Positions 55,436-62,000 of a DNA stretch of 62,000 nucleotides are shown here, piece after piece. The stretch is from Symsagittifera roscoffensis (Eukaryota > Xenacoelomorpha > Acoela > Convolutidae): NCBI RefSeq assembly GCF_963678635.1, contig NC_087063.1:56612759-56674758 (forward strand), given 5' to 3'. A program made the translations under genes and the position numbers. Position 1 is the first letter of the stretch; each line of letters opens with the position of its first letter. The notes below the pieces were generated by a model. It was not told the DNA's origin and did not search any database. It saw only the letters and a list, made by a program, of their open reading frames with translations.

Positions 55436-56473
55436 ATGTACAAATTGAAAAATTTTCTGTTGTCGTTTTCTCTGTTTTACCGATTGGTAGGTTTTGTTCC
55501 GATTCTAATTTTGCATTCTATCGTCTGGGCAAGTCTTTTGAAACTGGGCTCATTCATTTTGATAATCTAAAATTTCCATAGTGATAAAACATCAATATTA
55601 CGATTTAACATCGATATAACGATTTTTCGGCTTTCTATCAAGCTCTCTGTTTAGTTTGCGAATTGTATGTTACACCTTGATTTCAGTTCATTTAAGTCTT
55701 GCGTGGATAGTATATTGGCAGTACATGTAATTTTTTCCAATCAGATTTTACCGAACAATTTTTATGATTTTCAGCTAATTGGCTGTCGTCCGTATTTATC
55801 TAATATTTGCTCCTACAATCTTCCGATTTTGTCGATGACATCCGAAAGTTTTTAGGTACCAAACTTAAATTTTTGAATGCTCAAATTCAACGCCTCTTAG
55901 AAGTCATTAAAACATTTGTGTTTGTTAAAAATAAGAAACTGGATGTTCTTTTTTTTTCTAGTTGTTTCTTCAATGAGAACAACGTTCAAACTCTTCTTTT
56001 TCAAAAACAACGGTATTGCAATCGGCTACTAGACTATTTTTCCGTAAATGCCTTAAGGCACAGACTGGTTAAAGGTGTAGAAAGGTAAATTTCAGACATT
56101 CTCAATTTTAGACATGCTCACTTTCTTGAAAATTCAACTGAAACAGCCTTCATTTAGATAGTAAATATAGATAGCCTTCATTTAGATAGTCCATTTCTGG
56201 TGTTAGTTTGATTTGAAATGATTTTCTTAATAACATGCTGATTTTTTTTTTCAGATTCGTTGTTCTCGGCTTGGTTTCCAGTTTCCATCGGTTTGTTTCC
56301 CGTTTTTTAAATTAAATTGTAAATTAGATTTATTTTATTTTGTACTGTTTTTTTCCCGCTTTTTTGTTGAAAATTTTTTATTTGATTTGTTTTTTTTATT
56401 CATGTTGAAAGTTTGTAACTAGTCTTTTTTCTAAGGCAGCTTTTTTTGTCGAGTTTTCGCTTATCTTAAAAAA

Positions 56474-56945
56474 AAGAAATGTATGTTAGAGCAACATGAT
56501 ACTGTAGTTCTCAATTTGCCGAAGAAAAAAGCAGACTTGGGCATCGTGGCGTATTCATAGGTAACGAATCGCGAAATGAAATATCACTTCCAAAGGTGTC
56601 AAAATATCAAAGCAGTTGGATAAGTCCCCAAGCTATTCATTTAGTCAAATAGCACTAAAGCCGACTGCATTTGGGGTCGCCGGTGAGCTTTGCGGCGGTA
56701 ACCGGATCAAATTTTTGTATAGAGTCCAACCCTCTTTTGGCAAGCTTGCAATAGATAGGTCGACTGCGGCGCTCACTATTCGACCGCTTACTTTTATACT
56801 CTTTGAACAACAAACAAACAACTGTTCTAATTGTTGGCTCAAACTTCAACCAGTCAGAATTCATATAGAAAAAGTTTTGAGACTTATGCAGTTGAATTTT
56901 ACCCTTGCGATAAGCAAAGGTATTGCAATCGGGTACTAGACGTTT
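56474..56945 (+). repeat. Y module copy 2
   Basis: Almost identical to copy 1, with a few substitutions (for example TTCACTTAG to TTCATTTAG). Same order of flanking Z, W and H modules. Confidence 0.75.
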
Positions 56946-57031
56946 TCCCGTAATTATTTTGGTTCACAGGACTCATCGACTCCCGACTATACCTTGGTTC
57001 ATAATGATTTCAATTTTTTTACTGCTTCTTG

Positions 57032-57111
57032 CACACTTAGCCTGTAGTTAACGAATACGGCTGAGACGGCAACGGTCCTAAGTTCGAGTCTGACCAGGAC
57101 CTGTTTTTTTT
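57032..57111 (+). repeat. Z module 2 (tRNA-like)
   Basis: Same as module 1, with a T8 run at the end. Confidence 0.5.
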
Positions 57112-57406
57112 CAAACGGTTAGTATTTCGGTCAAAAAATTTTCGGCCTATTATTTTGTCTATTATTATTTTTCTCCTTAGGCTTAGTTGCCAGATCTAAG
57201 AATTGTTTCTTTTTGCTGTAAACAATTTTCACTGCAGTGTTGCTAAGTGTTTTAGCCTGTTAAAAATCGGACCGATTGGGTTTTTTGCCTTGGTTGTATT
57301 CTTACCCACGCGGTTTGTTATAATTTTAAATTTTTGTTCACTTTTTTTCTCTTTATTTTCAGGTTTTTACCGTTTCAGTGGCCCCTTATTGCGTCGCTTG
57401 ATGATT

Positions 57407-57433
57407 GAGTCTCCCTGACGTGAAGGGAGACTC
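57407..57433 (+). repeat. H hairpin 2
   Basis: Perfect 10-bp arms GAGTCTCCCT/AGGGAGACTC, loop GACGTGA, then TTTTT. Confidence 0.75.
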
Positions 57434-58250
57434 TTTTTAAAAAAAATTAGAATAATTTTCGGCGTGAAGGATTTCTCTGCTGGGGTATTTTTTGTTTTAC
57501 CGCTTGGTAAGTTTTTTTCCTTGCAATAAGCCAGGGTGTTGCAATCGGCTACTAGACTCTTTTTCCGTAAATAACTTAAGGTACAGAATGGTTATATGGG
57601 TAGGAATGTAAATTTCAGACATGCTCACTTTCTTGAAAATTCAACTAAAACAACCTTCATTAGGTGGTAAAAAGGTGTAATCCATTTCTGGTGTTAGTTT
57701 GATTTGAAATTATTTTCTGTTATCATGTTGATTATTTTCGGATTCGTGGTTTTCGGCCTAGTTTCCTGTTTCCATCGGTTAGTTTCTCGTTTTTTAATTG
57801 AAATTAATTTTATTTGGTACTGTTTTATTCCGCTTTTTTGTTTAAAATGGATTTTAATTTGATTTGTTGTTTTTTACTTGTGCTGAAAGTCTGTACATTT
57901 TCTTTTTACCCTGATACGTCTGAGTCTGATTTTTTATAATTTTATTTATATAGTTTTTTTCTCAACTAAACGGTTTCGGCTTTTTTATGGCATTATGAAC
58001 TTAACTCGCGTTGTTTCGAGGGCAAAAATTCTTGTTTGAAAATGAACAAACAACTGGTTTAATTGTTGACTCAAATTTCAACCAGTCAGAATTCATATAG
58101 AAAAAATTTTGAGACTTTTGCAATTGAATTTTACCCTTGCAATAAGCAAGGGTTTTGCAATCGGTTACTAGACTTTTTCCCGTAATTATTTTAGTTCGCA
58201 GGACTCATCGACTCCCGACTATACCTTGGTTCATTTTTTACTGTTTCTTG

Positions 58251-58333
58251 CACACTTAGCCTGTAGTTAATGAATACGCCTGAGACGGCAACGGGGCCCT
58301 AAGTTCGAGTGTGACCAGGAACTTATTTTTTTT
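58251..58333 (+). repeat. Z module 3 (tRNA-like, diverged)
   Basis: Box B is AAGTTCGAGTGTGACC and the terminator is interrupted (GGAACTTATTTTTTTT). A GGG insertion lies before box B. Confidence 0.45.
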
Positions 58334-58630
58334 CAAACGGTTAGTATTCCGGTCAAAAAGTTTTCGGCCTATTATTTGTTTTGTCTCTTAAAATTTTTCT
58401 CCTTAACCTTAGTTGCCAGATCTAGGAATTGTTTCTTTTTGCTGTAAACATTTTTCACTGCAGTATTCTTAAGTGTTTTAACCTCTCAAAAATCTACCCG
58501 ATTGGAACCTTTTGCTTTGGTTGTATTCTTACCCACGCGGTTTATTATAATTTCAATTCTTTGATCAATTTTTGCTTTATTTTCAATTTTCTACCGACAC
58601 AGTGGCCCCTTATTGCGTCGTTTAATGATT

Positions 58631-58657
58631 GAGTCTCCCTGACGGGAAGGAATACTC
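58631..58657 (+). repeat. H hairpin 3 (decayed)
   Basis: Left arm GAGTCTCCCT; right arm AGGAATACTC with mismatches. Confidence 0.6.
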
Positions 58658-59338
58658 ATTTAATAAAAAAAAATGAAATAATTTTTGGCGTGGAGTTGTT
58701 CTCTGCTGGGGTATTTTCTGTTTTACCCCTTGGTAAGGTTTGTTCCGATGCTAATTTTGCATTCTAACGTCTGGGCAAGTTTTTTGAAACTATCCTCATT
58801 CTTCCTGATAATCTAAAATTTCCATAGTGATAAAACATCAATATTACGATGTAACATCGATATAATGATTTTTCGGCTTTCTATCAAGCTCTCGGTTTAT
58901 TTCGCAAAATGTATATAACACCCTAATTCAGTACATTTATGGCTTTCGTGGATACTAACTATATGGGCAGTACATGTAATTTTTTCAAATCAATTAGCCA
59001 GGGTGTTGCAATCGGCTGCAAGTTTGTTTTTCCGAAAATAACTCAAGGCACAGAATGGTCAAATGTGTAGTAAGGTAAATTTCACAATTGCTCAATTTCA
59101 GACATGTTCACTTTAGGCTTAGTTGCCAGACCTAGGAATCGTTACTTTTTGCCGTAAAGATTTTTCACTGTAATGTTCTTAAGTGTTTTACCCTTTCGAA
59201 AATGTGCCCAATTCGAGCTTTTTGTTTTGATTATTTTTTTACCTAGTCGGTTTGTTATAATTTATTTTTTTGTTCTTTTTCTCTTTATTCTCGGTTTTTT
59301 ACTGACTCAGTGGCCTTTTATTGCGTCGTTTGATGATT

Positions 59339-59365
59339 GAGTCTACCTGAAGGGGACGTAGACTC
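59339..59365 (+). repeat. H hairpin 3b (alternative arms)
   Basis: Arms GAGTCTAC and GTAGACTC, perfect 8 bp; related to copy 1b with one further compensating pair. Confidence 0.7.
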
Positions 59366-60361
59366 ATGTACAAATTGAAAAATTTTTGAAGATTTTCTGT
59401 TGTCGTTTTCTCTGTTTTACCGATTGGTAGGTTTTGTTCCGATTCTAATTTTGCATTCTATCGTCTGGGCAAGTCTTTTGAAACTGGGCTCATTCATTTT
59501 GATAATCTAAAATTTCCATAGTGATAAAACATCAATATTACGATTCAACATCGATATAACGATTTTTCGGCTTTCTATCAAACTCTCTGTTTAATTTGCG
59601 AATTGTATGTTACACCTTGATTTCATTACATTTATGGCTTTCGTGAATACTATGTGGACAGTACATGTAATTTTTTCCAATAAGATTTTGCCGAGCTGCT
59701 GTCGGCCTTAGTTATCTAATATTTGCTTCTTACAAATTTCCGCTATTGTTTATGAGATCTGAAAGTTTGTTGTCGTAAATTTAAATTTTTGAATACTCAA
59801 ATTCAACGCCTCTTAGAATTCTTCAAAACATTTGGGTTTGTTAAACAAAAAACTGGATTTTCTGTTGTTTTCTAGTTGTTTTTTCAATGATAACAACGTT
59901 CAAAGTCTTCTTATTTATTGCAGTAAGCAAGAGTTTGGCAATCGGCTACTAGATTCTTTTTTCCGTAAAAAGCTTGAGGCACATAATGGTTAAATGGGTA
60001 GAATTGTAAATTTCAGACATGCTCATTTCTTGAAATTTCAACTAAAACAACCTTCATTAGGTGGTAATTAGGTGTAGTCCTTTTCTGGTGTTAGTTTGAT
60101 TTGAAATGATTTTCTTGATATCATGTTGATTTTTTTCGGATTCGTGGTTCTCGGCCTAGTTTCCAGTTTCCATCGGTTTGTTTCCCGTTTTTTAAATTAA
60201 ATTGTAAATTAGATTTATTTTATTTAGTACTGTTTTTCTCTCGCTTTTTTGTTGAAAATCGTTTTTTATTTGATTTGTTTTTTTTATTCATGTTGAAAGT
60301 TTGTAACTAGTCTTTTTTCTAAGGCAGCTTTTTTGTCGAGTTTTCGCTTATCTTAAAAAAA

Positions 60362-60832
60362 AGAAATGTATGTTAGAGCAACATGATACTGTAGTTCTCA
60401 ATTTGCCGAAGAAAAAAGCAGACTTGGGCATTGTGGCGTATTCATAGGTAAAGAATCGCGAAATGAAATATCACTTCCAAAGGTGTCAAAATAACAAAGC
60501 AGTTGGATAAGTCCCCAAGCTATTCACTTAGTCAAATAGCACTAAAGCCGACTGCATTTGGGGTCGCCGGTGAGCTTTGCGGCGGTAACCGGATCAAATT
60601 TTTGTATAGAGTCCAACCCTCTTTTGGCAAGCTTGCAATAGATAGGTCGACTGCGGCGCTCACTATTCGACCGCTTACTTTTATACTCTTTGAACAACAA
60701 ACAAACAACTGTTCTAATTGTTGGCTCAAACTTCAACCAGTCAAAATTCATATAGAAAAAGTTTTGAGACTTATGCAGTTGAATTTTACCCTTGCGATAA
60801 GCAAAGGTATTGCAATCGGGTACTAGACGTTT
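60362..60832 (+). repeat. Y module copy 3
   Basis: Almost identical to copies 1 and 2. The segment GGTCGCCGGTGAGCTTTGCG is unchanged in all three close copies and nearly so in the diverged one. Confidence 0.75.
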
Positions 60833-60921
60833 TCCCGTAATTATTTTGGTTCACAGGACTCATCGACTCCCGACTATACCTTGGTTCATAATGATTTCAA
60901 TTTTTTTTTTACTGCTTCTTG

Positions 60922-61002
60922 CACACTTAGCCTGTAGTTAACGAATACGGCTGAGACGGCAACGGTCCTAAGTTCGAGTCTGACCAGGACCTGTTTTTTT
61001 TT
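60922..61002 (+). repeat. Z module 4 (tRNA-like)
   Basis: Same as modules 1 and 2, with box B intact and a T-run at the end. Confidence 0.5.
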
Positions 61003-61296
61003 CAAACTGTTAGTATTTCGGTCAAAAAATTTTCGGCCTATTATTTTGTCTATTATTATTTTTCTCCTTAGGCTTAATTGACAGATCTAAGAATTGTTTC
61101 TTTTTGCTGTAAACAGTTTTCACTGCAGTGTTGCTAAGTCTTTTAGCCTGTTAAAAATCTAACCAATTGGGTTTTTTACCTTGGTTGTATTCTTACCCAC
61201 GCGGTTTGTTATAATTTTAAATTTTTGTTCACTTTTTTCTCTTTATTTTCAGGTTTTTACCGTTTCAGTGGCCCCTTATTGCGTCGCTTGATGATT

Positions 61297-61323
61297 GAGT
61301 CTCCCTGACGTGAAGGGAGACTC
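61297..61323 (+). repeat. H hairpin 4
   Basis: Perfect 10-bp arms GAGTCTCCCT/AGGGAGACTC, then TTTTT. Confidence 0.75.
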
Positions 61324-62000
61324 TTTTTAAAAAAAATTAGAATAATTTTCGGCGTGAAGGATTTCTCTGCTGGGGTATTTTTTGTTTTACCGCTTGGTAA
61401 GTTTTGTTCCTTGCAATAAGCCAGGGTGTTGCAATCGGCTACTAGACTCTTTTTCCGTAAATAACTTAAGGTACAGAATGGTTATATGGGTAGGAATGTA
61501 AATTTCAGACATGCTCACTTTCTTGAAAATTCAACTAAAACAACCTTCATTAGGTGGTAAAAAGGTGTAATCCATTTCTGGTGTTAGTTTGATTTGAAAT
61601 TATTTTCTGTTATCATGTTGATTATTTTCGGATTCGTGGTTTTCGGCCTAGTTTCCTGTTTCCATCGGTTAGTTTCTCGTTTTTTAATTGAAATTAATTT
61701 TATTTGGTACTGTTTTATTCCGCTTTTTTGTTTAAAATGGATTTTAATTTGATTTGTTGTTTTTTACTTGTGTTGAAAGTCTGTACATTTTCTTTTTACC
61801 CTGATACGTCTGAGTCTGATTTTTTATAATTTTATTTATATAGTTTTTGTCTCAACTAAACGGTTTCGGCTTTTTTATGGCATTATGAACTTAACTCGCG
61901 TTGTTTCGAGGGCAAAAATTCTTGTTTGAAAATGAACAAACAACTGGTTTAATTGTTGACTCAAATTTCAACCAGTCAGAATTCATATTGAAAAAATTTT

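Larger units (their letters stand above)
52000..62000. repeat. Higher-order tandem array (periods about 2.45 and 3.89 kb)
   Basis: The block around 53.1-55.5 kb recurs at 55.57-58.0 kb (offset 2444-2464). The block 56.47-58.1 kb recurs at 60.36-62.0 kb (offset about 3887-3892), with 58.1-60.3 kb made of related but diverged pieces. Building blocks are Y (about 470 bases), Z (tRNA-like, about 80), W (about 70) and H (27-bp hairpin), in the order Y-Z-W-H. Extra W-H pairs occur at 55186-55435 and 59116-59365. The array continues beyond the right edge. No protein gene is supported in it. Confidence 0.85.

Overview
The window looks like nuclear DNA of an invertebrate animal. It holds Ty3/gypsy-type retroelement coding regions, a single-exon JMJD4-type gene, AT-rich non-coding DNA, tRNA-derived repeats and long tandem arrays. 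There are no bacterial-style operons. A splice acceptor just upstream of a start codon, close behind a poly(A) signal, would fit a lineage with spliced-leader trans-splicing such as flatworms or nematodes. The exact taxon is not resolved.

Positions 1-41529 are two copies of one very large LTR retroelement, both on the minus strand. Copy B (17066-41529) runs from a 5' LTR beginning TGTGACATTCG at 41529 to a truncated 3' LTR beginning with the same bases at 17846. Copy A (1-17065) begins with a diverged LTR that interrupts B's 3' LTR, so A appears nested in B; its 3' end lies left of the window. Element order is: LTR and long structured leader, Gag (basic and coiled-coil N-terminus, capsid, two CCHC knuckles), protease, reverse transcriptase, RNase H, a long tether with repeated LSGES-like motifs, integrase with a GPF module, an acidic linker and a C-terminal macro domain resembling TARG1/OARD1. 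After an AT-rich gap with paired hairpins comes a second coding region, ORF2: helical N-terminus, coiled coil, OSK/GDSL-type SGNH domain, linker, a second SGNH-like domain, helical tail. Then follow about 4 kb of unrecognised accessory ORFs, and the 3' LTR. At B's near-full length of about 24 kb this is a giant LTR element with an unusual accessory gene set.

Both copies are broken, in different places. A has lost the Gag capsid and carries YVYD instead of YVDD in the reverse transcriptase. B has lost the protease active site, the RT core and part of RNase H. In B, the first part of ORF2 is present twice in tandem (about 22.75-29.84 kb, period about 3.55 kb). Frameshifts and stops are common in both.

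Positions 41530-45800 are AT-rich DNA without a convincing gene, with old copies of a tRNA-like repeat family near 44.4-45.0 kb. A clear JMJD4-type 2-oxoglutarate oxygenase lies at 45806-46777, followed by a poly(A) signal and a possible first exon of another gene (47135-47243). From 47.5 to 51.1 kb there is a diverged minisatellite of roughly 70-75 bp units, part of which is duplicated as a 1.29 kb block. From 52 to 62 kb there is a higher-order tandem array with periods of about 2.45 and 3.89 kb. It is built from a tRNA-like module with box A/B motifs, a W module, a 27-bp hairpin whose arms co-vary between copies, and a highly conserved Y module.
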